Positions 7,036 through 14,279 of a stretch of DNA of 16,525 nt are shown one piece after another; position 1 is the stretch's first letter, and each line of letters starts with the position of its first letter. A program made the translations under genes and the position numbers. Under the pieces are notes generated by a model. The model was not told where the DNA came from and ran no database searches. It worked only from the letters and a program-made list of their open reading frames with translations. Source of the stretch: Anaerobacillus sp. (GTDB lineage: Bacteria > Bacillota > Bacilli > Bacillales_H > Anaerobacillaceae); the NCBI GenBank assembly GCA_007120055.1, contig SKOL01000445.1, positions 1 through 16,525 of the forward strand, read 5' to 3'.

Positions 7036-7467
7036 ATGCCAATTCAATTTTTAGATCAACGTGTCTCAAGTTTTGCGCCTGCTGCTCCTGTTGTAATTCC
7101 TACAACACCTCTCTTAGTTGGCGATATTGGTTTGCAAACTGCTAGCGTTTTACCAGAGAATGCAGGCGATATTCGTGTCGAGTTAAATTGTTTAATCGAT
7201 GCTCCACTAACTGCTGCAGTTGCTGCTGTACTATATACGATAGTCGTTGCAAGAGAAGGCACTCCAATTTATACTCGAATTTTACTTGGTGCTCAACTTG
7301 CTGCACAACCATTTGGATTCACTGTCGTTGATTATCAACCACCTGCACCAGTCGATGGAGAAATTCAATACACGGTAACTATAGCAGCTGCCTCACTTCA
7401 CACTACTGAAACTGTAGCACGTGTAGAGTTTGCTGGATCTGCTGCTGCAGGTACGACAACTGGTTAA
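7036..7467 (+). CDS. Small beta-rich predicted spore surface protein of unknown family
   Basis: I do not recognise the family. The strong ribosome site AAGGAGGTGA at 7021-7030 fixes the start at the ATG 7036 (MPIQFLDQRV), giving 143 aa and not the longer open frame that begins at 6955. The sequence is Ala/Thr/Val/Pro-rich, low in charged residues, with one Cys near residue 52. Alternating hydrophobic strands (IRVELNCLIDA, VLYTIVVAREG, IQYTVTIAAAS, VARVEFAGSAAAG) suggest a jelly-roll or Ig-like sandwich. The C-terminus ends in AAAGTTTG. There is no signal peptide. Together with the sigma-K-like promoter and its setting among spore glycan genes, this suggests an exosporium or crust structural protein. 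That role is inference. A strong terminator follows. Confidence 0.72.
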   Translation: MPIQFLDQRVSSFAPAAPVVIPTTPLLVGDIGLQTASVLPENAGDIRVELNCLIDAPLTAAVAAVLYTIVVAREGTPIYTRILLGAQLAAQPFGFTVVDYQPPAPVDGEIQYTVTIAAASLHTTETVARVEFAGSAAAGTTTG

Positions 7468-7482
7468 TATAGAATCACTCAA

Positions 7483-7510
7483 AACCTGAAGGATTCCCTT
7501 CAGGTTTTTT
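7483..7510. terminator. Bidirectional rho-independent terminator between convergent genes
   Basis: AACCTGAAGG 7483-7492 pairs perfectly with CCTTCAGGTT 7497-7506 around ATTC, and is followed by TTTT on the plus strand and by a matching T run on the minus strand. It lies between the stop at 7467 and the convergent gene ending at 7533, so it can serve both. Confidence 0.9.
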
Positions 7511-7532
7511 CTATCTTTTGCTCGATCTTCTC

Positions 7533-8726
7533 TCACTGAAACACTTTTTCCAAAATTATACTTAGCTGTCCTCGATAATGGTCAACCCCAAAATGCTTGA
7601 TCGCTGCCACTCGGTTCATTTGCCCGACTCTTTTCCGTAGTCCATGGTTTTTAATTAAGTGCGACACTTTCTGTTCTAGGGCGGGAATATTGCCTTTACC
7701 GACGAGGAATTGTGGATGCGCTGTTTTTTGTAATTGTTCGATTAAACCGCCCGAATGATAGGCAACGACTGGTTTTGCTAAAAATAAGCTCTCCTGACAA
7801 ACTAATGAGAATCCTTCTTCGACGACACTAGGGATAACGACGATATCTAGCCCGGGATATACAGTATCCATATTTGCTTCAAAATGAAGAAAATGAAATT
7901 TATGTTTAAATCTTGAGCGAGCAATCATCCGTTGACATTTTTTAAAAAACGCTTGATCGGTTGGGTTTCCGAGCAATAAAAAATGGACATGCTGATGTTT
8001 TCTACATAATAAGATCGCCATTTCGATAAAGTGGTCAAACCCTTTGATTGGTGAAATATAGGCAGCAATACAGGCGATTAATAGATCCTTTTTTTTTATC
8101 CTTAATTTATGGCGGAATAGTTCTCCCTGTCTGTTTAAGACAGATAATTGAATTCGATTGTGATCAATCGTCGGATGAAGTAAAAACGTTTTTCTTTGTA
8201 AATTTTCTGTGTGAAACGGTTTTAATACCGCATTCGAAACGCCAATTATCCAATTTGAATAGTGGTGTATAAATGAAACTGTCTCTTTTGTAAACTCATT
8301 TTCAGCAATTACTTCACTTGCAATCCAGACAACCGGAACGGCGACTTGTTTCGCTGCTATTGCTGGCAATGGATTGACGGATGTATTGGTTACGACTAGA
8401 TCTGCCTGCTTTTCTTTAATCAAACCTGCAAGCTCATGCTTGGAAGGATCAACTAATATCTTCTCTAGGTGTTCCGCTATCGTTTCATCTGGCTGCCAAA
8501 GCTTCCAGCACATTGGATATGGAGTAATGATTACTTCAGTTTCTAACGCTGCTACTTTGACGGTAAACATACTTTGCAGAGGTGAAACAACGATACAATG
8601 GTGACGCTCTTTCATTTCTTTCAATAGAAATAGCAAATAATTTTCGGCTCCTGTTATATGATCGTCTCCGCCTTTATGGGCGAAAAATACAATTGTTTTC
8701 TTCTGTTCACTATGATCGGTTACCAT
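7533..8726 (-). CDS. GT4 family glycosyltransferase
   Basis: This roughly 397-residue GT-B protein starts KKTIVFFAHKGGDDHITGAE, a glycine-rich N-terminal loop of GT4 enzymes. It continues with VVWIASEVIAENEF and IGVSNAV (acceptor domain), IACIAAYISPIKGFDHFIEM and FLLLGNP (start of the donor domain), and EEGFSLVCQESLFLAKPVVAY near residues 298-318, the E-x7-E nucleotide-sugar-binding motif. The first in-frame ATG (8741) lies inside the Shine-Dalgarno GAGGGGG, so the start is most likely the ATG at 8724-8726, six bases after the G run. The ATG at 8729 is the alternative. It shares a divergent intergenic region with another GT4 gene. The product acts in the cytoplasm; its sugar is unknown. Confidence 0.85.
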   Translation of the reverse strand: MVTDHSEQKKTIVFFAHKGGDDHITGAENYLLFLLKEMKERHHCIVVSPLQSMFTVKVAALETEVIITPYPMCWKLWQPDETIAEHLEKILVDPSKHELAGLIKEKQADLVVTNTSVNPLPAIAAKQVAVPVVWIASEVIAENEFTKETVSFIHHYSNWIIGVSNAVLKPFHTENLQRKTFLLHPTIDHNRIQLSVLNRQGELFRHKLRIKKKDLLIACIAAYISPIKGFDHFIEMAILLCRKHQHVHFLLLGNPTDQAFFKKCQRMIARSRFKHKFHFLHFEANMDTVYPGLDIVVIPSVVEEGFSLVCQESLFLAKPVVAYHSGGLIEQLQKTAHPQFLVGKGNIPALEQKVSHLIKNHGLRKRVGQMNRVAAIKHFGVDHYRGQLSIILEKVFQ

Positions 8727-8776
8727 CATTAACCCCCTCATCTTTTTAAATTTCCGCTTTTTGTTAACTATATTCC

Positions 8777-8795
8777 TCTAGGCATGTTCCCTAGA
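8777..8795. promoter_or_regulatory. Inverted repeat TCTAGG-N7-CCTAGA in a divergent intergenic region
   Basis: A perfect 6-bp inverted repeat with a 7-base spacer lies between two divergent glycosyltransferase genes, about 50 bases upstream of the minus-strand start. The spacing suits a dimeric DNA-binding protein. CTAGG also occurs near the 6728-6754 promoter. No regulator can be named. Confidence 0.35.
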
Positions 8796-8832
8796 ATGAA
8801 AAAACATAACAATAGTAAGGAAACTGACCCAA

Positions 8833-8860
8833 ACCATTATCCTGCTCTAAACATACGCTG
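8833..8860 (+). promoter_or_regulatory. Weak sigma-K-like promoter of the plus-strand GT4 gene
   Basis: AC at 8833-8834, 17 bases, then CATACGCTG at 8852-8860, one mismatch from CATAnnnTA. Transcription would start near 8868, only a few bases before GGAGG at 8874-8878. The short leader and the mismatch lower confidence. Confidence 0.33.
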
Positions 8861-8889
8861 TTTAATAACATGGGAGGAAGGATGATTTG

Positions 8890-9957
8890 ATGAAAATATT
8901 ATTCGTGTACTATTTACCAAGTGGTGGAATGGACACATTAAACCGCCAACGATGTCAGGCATTACAAAATATAGGGATTAAATGTCATTTACTATACTTC
9001 AGAAACGGATCAGGAATTCAAAACATCAGAAATATACCAACGTTTATGACAAACAATGATCAAGAAATAAAACAACTGATAAAAAGAGGGAATTATTCCG
9101 TTATTATCGTTTGTTCTGATTACTTATTTTTAAAAAAACTAAGGGATTTTGGTTATAAAGGAAAGATCATTTATGAAGTACAAGGGTTAGGTGAAGAAGT
9201 TACTGTTAATCAAACATTTCAAAATATCAAAAAACAGATAATCCCATATGTCAATGGGATCTTATATCCAAATACTTCACATTTAAAGAAATACATTCAA
9301 CAACACTTTCCAATGCTGAAGAAGTATTGTTTTCATAATTGTTTTGATACAAAAACGTTTTCGTACCGCTCTTTACCAGTTCAACAATCACCAATTATCG
9401 GCTGGGTAGGACGGTTAGAGCGTAATAAAAATTGGCAAGCATTTTTAACAATTAGTCACCATCTTATTAAGATCAACCCAGCAATTCAAATATGGATGTT
9501 TCATGATGCTTCATTAGCAACACCCGAAGAAAAAACTAAGTTTGAGCAAATGGTAAACCAATTACAGTTACAAAACCACCTCACCACTTACTCAAATATT
9601 AGTCACAATCAGATGGCAAATCATTATTCGATGATTGGAGACTCAGGTGGGTTTTTATGCTCAACTTCAATAACAGAAGGATTTGGTTATGCCGTTGTTG
9701 AGGCAATGGCCTGTCGGTGCCCCGTTCTAGCAACCGATTCTGATGGTGTAAAAAGCTTTATTATTCATAATAGAACCGGGAAATTTTTTAAAAATCCGAC
9801 AAATGCTGTTAATCAAGCGAAGGAACTGATGACTAATTCTAAATTAAGAGAAGAGCTTCGCTCAAATGCTCAAAAACATATTCAAGTAAACTTCCAACCT
9901 TCTCGGTACGCTCAAAACTTTAGTAAAATGCTTAGGGAATTACGGGTATCGAAATAA
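8890..9957 (+). CDS. GT4 family glycosyltransferase
   Basis: The 355-residue protein has a GT-B layout. N-terminal KILFVYYLPSGGMDTLNRQR resembles the glycine-containing acceptor-domain loop, IIGWVGRLERNKNW near residues 170-183 opens the donor domain, and ITEGFGYAVVEAMACRCPVLA near 262-282 is the E-x7-E nucleotide-sugar-binding motif. The start could be TTG 8887 or ATG 8890. The ATG is chosen, with GGAGGAAGGA upstream. No membrane segment or signal is seen. It is followed after about 40 bases by a decayed sulfotransferase gene on the same strand, so the pair may once have built and sulfated a glycan. Sugar specificity is not deducible. Confidence 0.85.
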   Translation: MKILFVYYLPSGGMDTLNRQRCQALQNIGIKCHLLYFRNGSGIQNIRNIPTFMTNNDQEIKQLIKRGNYSVIIVCSDYLFLKKLRDFGYKGKIIYEVQGLGEEVTVNQTFQNIKKQIIPYVNGILYPNTSHLKKYIQQHFPMLKKYCFHNCFDTKTFSYRSLPVQQSPIIGWVGRLERNKNWQAFLTISHHLIKINPAIQIWMFHDASLATPEEKTKFEQMVNQLQLQNHLTTYSNISHNQMANHYSMIGDSGGFLCSTSITEGFGYAVVEAMACRCPVLATDSDGVKSFIIHNRTGKFFKNPTNAVNQAKELMTNSKLREELRSNAQKHIQVNFQPSRYAQNFSKMLRELRVSK

Positions 9958-9998
9958 CTATACAAATACATTAATCAATAGCTAGAGGAGTGCTTACT

Positions 9999-10613
9999 AT
10001 GAAAAATAAGGAACCGTTAATTCATCTGCATATGCCTAAAACAGCAGGAACTACATTAAAATATATTATTGGAAAAAATATCGATCATAGTAGTAACTTT
10101 CATGTTTATAAAGCCGATCCAGAAAGAGATGCTATGCTAAAAAAACTATCGCAAAAAAATGTCGCCTGTATTCAAGGGCATTTTCCTTTTGGCGTTCATC
10201 ACTATTTCCCAACTCCATCGACTTATATTACGATGCTACGTGAACCAGCAGAACAAATTATTTCTGAATATTATTTTATTCGCAGTATTCACACCCACGT
10301 TCAACACGAAAAAGTAATAAATATGAGTCTAGATGAGTACCACAAGCAAAATGAACATATGAATTTGCAAACCGCTTAATTTCTGGATATTTTGGTGATC
10401 AATTAACAACCGCCCATTTAGAACAAGCGAAACAAAATAAAACAAAACATGACGAAAAACAAACCACAAATACACCAATTACCTAAGAAAACGATTGAAT
10501 CGATTAAAGAAAACAATCAATTAGACAGCGAATTGTATCAATTTTCAAAGCAAAGATTAATAAAACAACTTAATGATTTAGGTTTATACCATAGAAGAAA
10601 TAAGCTCGTTTAA
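9999..10613 (+). pseudogene. Broken sulfotransferase (Sulfotransfer_2-like) gene
   Basis: The start ATG 9999 follows AGAGGAG by eight bases. Residues 13-19 (PKTAGTT) are the PAPS 5'-phosphosulfate loop, and the segment TMLREPAEQIISEYYF carries the 3'-phosphate-binding Arg and Ser pattern. After MNLQT the frame breaks near 10373, where ACCGC probably lost one C of ACCCGC. Shifting one frame recovers LISGYFGDQLTTAHLEQAKQN. Around 10435-10450 a further piece is missing, and another frame yields KPQIHQLPKKTIE and NQLDSELYQFSKQRL, the usual C-terminal helix, ending at TAA 10611-10613. The part of the substrate domain expected between these (often including a TERF-like motif) is absent. At least one frameshift and an internal deletion mean no active enzyme. 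Ancestral substrate unknown. Confidence 0.83.
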
Positions 10614-10645
10614 ATTGATTTATTTAATAAATCTTGTAGATGATT

Positions 10646-11744
10646 TTAAAGCTTTTCAACATTGATTTTCCAATCTGCAATATTTTCTGGGAGTGTCTTA
10701 TCAACAGTTTCCCCAGTAAAATAATGCAACTGTCCTTTGTTCGTTGTATTAATTAAGACGTCACTTAATTTAAAAAAATTACTAGGAGTAAGAATGAGCT
10801 TTATTGTTGGATTATTTTGAAAGACACAATTATACATTGCAGAGCCTGAAGGTCCAGCAATCATTTCTGCATTTCTAAACAAATTTATTTGTTGTTTTAT
10901 ACTTAATTCCTGAGGGAGAATAATCAAAATCCGTGTAAAGCAATCAGTTTTTCAACTTCGATTTCATTTCGTAATATTCGTCTTTTCTTATTTAATTTTG
11001 ACCTTGAAACATAAATTTTTTTAGGCCCGACACCATCATCATAGTAATCAGCTATTTTTTGCCAAATAGTCGAAGCGACTGTAGATGTATATTTTCTTAA
11101 AACAAATGATTGAACTGGAATATAAAGTCTTTCACATATAGTCTGGTGATGTAAATAAACAATTTGTTTTGTTCTTATTCCAAGTGCTCTTAAAAGATCA
11201 AGTTGCCACCTTTGCCGATCCTCTGGATTCATAATAATTTTATACTGACTAATATCTAAATATTTTGTAATCCAAAGCCTAGAAATAACCTCTAATAAAA
11301 AATGACCGAAACCATTTGAGTTTTCTCCACTCAAAAAAGACTATCCCCTTTTATAAAGACTTGCTTAGTTAGCTTATCTTTTATTAGAAAGCTATTAGTA
11401 GCTTTATTATATTGTAATGATCGGTGCGGTGGATCTTAATCATAATTGCGAAAGCTGTCTGGTAAAATGTGTTTATCTCCATACGTTATAATTTGATTTT
11501 TTATACATCATGCATAATTTACGCTTGCAAGATAAAATTCATTTGTTGTAAAACTTGCTGGTATAAAATCCTTTTCTACAGGTGCATTAAAAGGAGGTAT
11601 GACAGTTATTTTTTCAGGTTGTTCGATACTATATAAGTGATTCTTTTTTGTGGATCGGTTGTCAAAATCTTCAAAAGTTTTCACTTCACATATACTACGA
11701 TAATCGATTAATTTCAAGTTCCTTAATGTTCTAATCTGTTCCAT
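10646..11744 (-). pseudogene. Broken GT61 family glycosyltransferase gene
   Basis: AAGGAG five bases before the ATG at 11744 begins a GT61/DUF563-like protein (EKITVIPPFNAPVE, EFYLASVNYA). The frame ends at TAA 11508-11510. In another frame QIITYGDKHILPDSFRNYD continues to an in-frame TAA at 11436-11438, then SLQYNKATNSFLIKDKLTKQ. A T6 run (plus-strand A at 11333-11338) shifts the frame, after which SGENSNGFGHFLLEVISRLW and KKIYVSRSKLNKKRRI are readable. Another one-base shift near 10925 separates these from ILPQELSIKQQINLF and AEMIAGPSGSAMYNCVF, the GT61 C-terminal core. At least four lesions over about 366 codons make it non-functional. It lies downstream of the spsA-like gene, with terminators between. 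Confidence 0.82.
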
Positions 11745-11789
11745 AATAACTCCTTTTTTCTAAATAATAAAATAAATAAAGATACTATT

Positions 11790-11839
11790 AGAAAAACTTG
11801 GCTTGTCGCCAAGTCTATGGCGAAAGCCTTAGTTTTTCT
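11790..11839 (-). terminator. Structured leader/terminator ahead of the GT61 pseudogene
   Basis: On the minus strand ACTTGGC-GACAA-GCCAAGT is followed directly by TTTTCT, a good terminator core (11790-11814). Outer arms AGAAAAACT 11790-11798 and AGTTTTTCT 11831-11839 can also pair, enclosing this hairpin and a small GGC-GAAA-GCC hairpin. It ends 46 bases before the GT61 start, so it is either a second terminator for the upstream operon or a leader attenuator. Confidence 0.6.
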
Positions 11840-11889
11840 TATACTTTAATCCTTTAAAAAAGTTAAACTTTCTTAAAGTAAAAAATAGA

Positions 11890-11926
11890 AGATAGAACGA
11901 AGTGAAATGACTTTTTCGTTCTATCT
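11890..11926 (-). terminator. Terminator of the pse/spsA operon
   Basis: A perfect 12-bp stem (AGATAGAACGAA 11890-11901 with TTCGTTCTATCT 11915-11926) lies directly after the TAA of the spsA-like gene. On the minus strand it is followed by TCTATTTTTT. It could act in both directions. Confidence 0.85.
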
Positions 11927-13210
11927 TTATTTTCGAAATCCCCAATTTAGCGGTGCACCTTGTTTTAACATAATAGCTTCTGCTTTATTTAACTGGATGA
12001 CTTTTGAAGTTAGTAATTTAAGTTTCTTTAAAATATTTATTTCAGTTAGATGCAATTGATTTTCCATACTCACATAATATGCAGAACCGCTCAGGAACAC
12101 AAAATTATCTGGAATAACCGAATGAGGTCTTATGATTGCCTCTAATGGCTTCCCATTTGGAATAGCAGAAAGTAATTCATTACTAACCGGAATAATTTCA
12201 CTTATTTTAATCCCGAATCTTTTAAACGCTTGCTGCTCTACTATTCGTCTTTGATTATTTTCTAGATAATAAATTTCAGGACTATCTATTCCTTGTATAA
12301 GTCTATTGTTAGGAAATAACTGCGAATTTGAAAATACTGATTGATCAACCTCTGATCCTAATGGATATTTGTATAGTAACGGGTCAGTAACCTCAACAAT
12401 TTTACCCTTATCGTACTTTAATACTGTAAACATTTGTGGTGTAATTTTCCGTCTTTTTTTTAGATCAATAACAAAAATTTCTGACGATATTCCTTGAAAG
12501 ATCGTTCCATTTGGAAGTTCATTTGGTAAATGTCTATTCAAAAATTGAAAACACTGCGGTGATTTAACAGTTTGATCTAACATATTCGATATAGGATAAA
12601 AAGGTTGCAACTCATTTAAGCGCATCCAAAATACTGCATCCCCATTATGCCAACACTCTGGGCTGTCATCCCAGTAACTGTTATACTTTTTAAACACTTG
12701 TTCTGCGATTCTTCTTGTATGCATCACAGAGCAATGATCAACAATATTCGCGGCTTTCCGTAAAATTCTTGAAGCATTTCTCTTACGCTCTGAAACAATT
12801 TTTAATTGTTCATTTAAAATTTGTACTTTTTGACTTGAATAGACGATATCAATTGAAGGTCTTTTATCTAAAAATTCCGACATCAACTGTAAACGACGTG
12901 GAAAATAAACAGTATCATCCGTTAAATAAGTCAAATACTTTCCCTTAGTCATTGGAATCGCTTCGTTAATTAGTGTAGCATATCTCGTTGTTTTATAACG
13001 GTCCTCATTCTTTACACCACTGTTTACATAATGAATTCGCCGGTCGTTTAAATAAACGCTAATAGCTTCTGTTGTTTCTTTATTAGATGCATCATCCATA
13101 ATAAACAGTTCCCAGTCTTTCAATGTTTGATTAATCACACTTTCAATCGTTTTTCCAATTAAGTTTGGTCGATTGTAGCTAGTTAGTATAACCGATACTT
13201 TTGGCGGCAT
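11927..13210 (-). CDS. spsA: SpsA-like GT2 glycosyltransferase with a triple-repeat C-terminal extension
   Basis: The first roughly 220 of 427 residues follow B. subtilis SpsA (256 aa): PKVSVILTSYNRPNLIGKTI, FIMDDASN (UDP-binding Asp near 39), YLTDDTVYFPRRL (metal-binding TDD near 98), IDCS-like VDHCSVMHTRR, YWDDSPECWHNGDAVFW and PFYPI. SpsA is a spore coat polysaccharide glycosyltransferase of the sps operon. Beyond it lie three imperfect repeats of about 58 residues, near 228-285, 298-356 and 363-420, each with [IFL]P-[DN/G]-x..G-x-S-x-x-[IV][FY] and an ending like IPNGKPLE. This extension is absent from SpsA proper. The ATG at 13210 has AAGGAG upstream and starts 19 bases after pseI, so it is the last gene of that operon. 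It likely transfers pseudaminic acid or a related sugar, which is inference from context. Confidence 0.82.
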   Translation of the reverse strand: MPPKVSVILTSYNRPNLIGKTIESVINQTLKDWELFIMDDASNKETTEAISVYLNDRRIHYVNSGVKNEDRYKTTRYATLINEAIPMTKGKYLTYLTDDTVYFPRRLQLMSEFLDKRPSIDIVYSSQKVQILNEQLKIVSERKRNASRILRKAANIVDHCSVMHTRRIAEQVFKKYNSYWDDSPECWHNGDAVFWMRLNELQPFYPISNMLDQTVKSPQCFQFLNRHLPNELPNGTIFQGISSEIFVIDLKKRRKITPQMFTVLKYDKGKIVEVTDPLLYKYPLGSEVDQSVFSNSQLFPNNRLIQGIDSPEIYYLENNQRRIVEQQAFKRFGIKISEIIPVSNELLSAIPNGKPLEAIIRPHSVIPDNFVFLSGSAYYVSMENQLHLTEINILKKLKLLTSKVIQLNKAEAIMLKQGAPLNWGFRK

Positions 13211-13229
13211 TGACCTACTCTCTCCTTAA

Positions 13230-14279
13230 TTATATAAAATCCCAATTAATCGGTGTTCCTTTTTTTAAATCCTTTTTTGCTTGTTTACCTAATAAAATAT
13301 CGTAGTATTTTGGAGACAACCCATACCCAGGGCGAATGACTCGTAAATTTTCTTTTGTAAAAAGGTCTCCAGCTTTCATATCTTTTGCTACATACAATGA
13401 ACGACGAAACTTTTGTGAAGAATTTTCGCGATTAGTTGTTCCGTACATTACTTTCCCAAGTGATTGCCAAGCTCTTTTTGCTTCTACCGTGAGCGAAGCC
13501 ATTTCATTCGGTTCGATCGAAAATGCAGAATCTACACCACCTTCTGCTCTAGATAACGTAAAGTGCTTTTCAATCACTGTAGCTCCTAATGCAACACTAG
13601 CAATTGCTACACCTATTCCTAATGTATGATCTGATAACCCTACTTGACAATTAAATAAATTTTGCATATGCGGAATAGTAAGCAAATTTGTCTCCTTTGG
13701 AGATGCAGGATACGTACTTGTGCATCTTAATAAAATTAAACCTTTACAACCTGATTTAATAGCTGTACACACTGTTTCGTCTAATTCAGCTACGTTTGCC
13801 ATTCCTGTGGAAATAATCATCGGTTTCCCTGTAGAAGCAACCTTACGGATTAACGGTAAATCATTATTTTCAAATGAAGCAATTTTATAACATGGAACAT
13901 CTAACGTTTCAAGAAAGTCAACAGCTGTTTCATCAAAGGGGGAACTAAATCCAATTATCCCTAATTCTTTACAACGATCAAAAATAGCTTTATGCCATTC
14001 CCATGGAGTATATGCTTTCTCATAAAGTTGATATAATGAATTTCCATCCCAAAGGCTTTCTTTGTCGTTTATCATAAATTCATTATTATTAACATTCAAA
14101 GTCATTGTATTTGCTCTATAAGTTTGTAGCTTTAGTGCATCTACCCCTGATTTAGCAGCAGCTTCGACAATTTCTAAAGCTCGTTTTAAAGATTGATTAT
14201 GGTTACCAGACATTTCGGCAATGATAAACGGGGGATGTTTTTTACTAATTTTTCGATTTGCAATTTCAATAACGTTCAT
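13230..14279 (-). CDS. pseI: Pseudaminic acid synthase
   Basis: This 349-residue protein of the NeuB/SpsE family condenses 2,4-diacetamido-2,4,6-trideoxy-L-altrose with phosphoenolpyruvate to give pseudaminic acid. The TIM-barrel part shows FIIAEMSGNHNQSL near residues 18-31, GVDALKLQTY, FSSPFDETAV, CYKIASFE, ISTGMA, CTSTYPA, GLSDHTLG and IEKHFTL. The signature GGVDSAFSIEP near 251-261 points to PseI rather than sialic acid (NeuB) or legionaminic acid (LegI) synthases. A C-terminal SAF (antifreeze-like) domain follows from about residue 290 (RRSLYVAKDMKAGD ... GTPINWDFI). Its ATG overlaps the pseH stop as TAATG. All key motifs are present, so it looks functional. Confidence 0.92.
   Translation of the reverse strand: MNVIEIANRKISKKHPPFIIAEMSGNHNQSLKRALEIVEAAAKSGVDALKLQTYRANTMTLNVNNNEFMINDKESLWDGNSLYQLYEKAYTPWEWHKAIFDRCKELGIIGFSSPFDETAVDFLETLDVPCYKIASFENNDLPLIRKVASTGKPMIISTGMANVAELDETVCTAIKSGCKGLILLRCTSTYPASPKETNLLTIPHMQNLFNCQVGLSDHTLGIGVAIASVALGATVIEKHFTLSRAEGGVDSAFSIEPNEMASLTVEAKRAWQSLGKVMYGTTNRENSSQKFRRSLYVAKDMKAGDLFTKENLRVIRPGYGLSPKYYDILLGKQAKKDLKKGTPINWDFI

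Noticed and set aside
11508..11744. An independent 78-residue protein
   Set aside because: Its sequence fits the N-terminal part of a GT61 protein whose other parts follow in shifted frames, so it is part of the pseudogene.
2899..11744. Explaining all broken frames by programmed frameshifting
   Set aside because: Several genes carry multiple lesions, including stop codons and an internal deletion, without slippery-site architecture; decay or sequence error is simpler.
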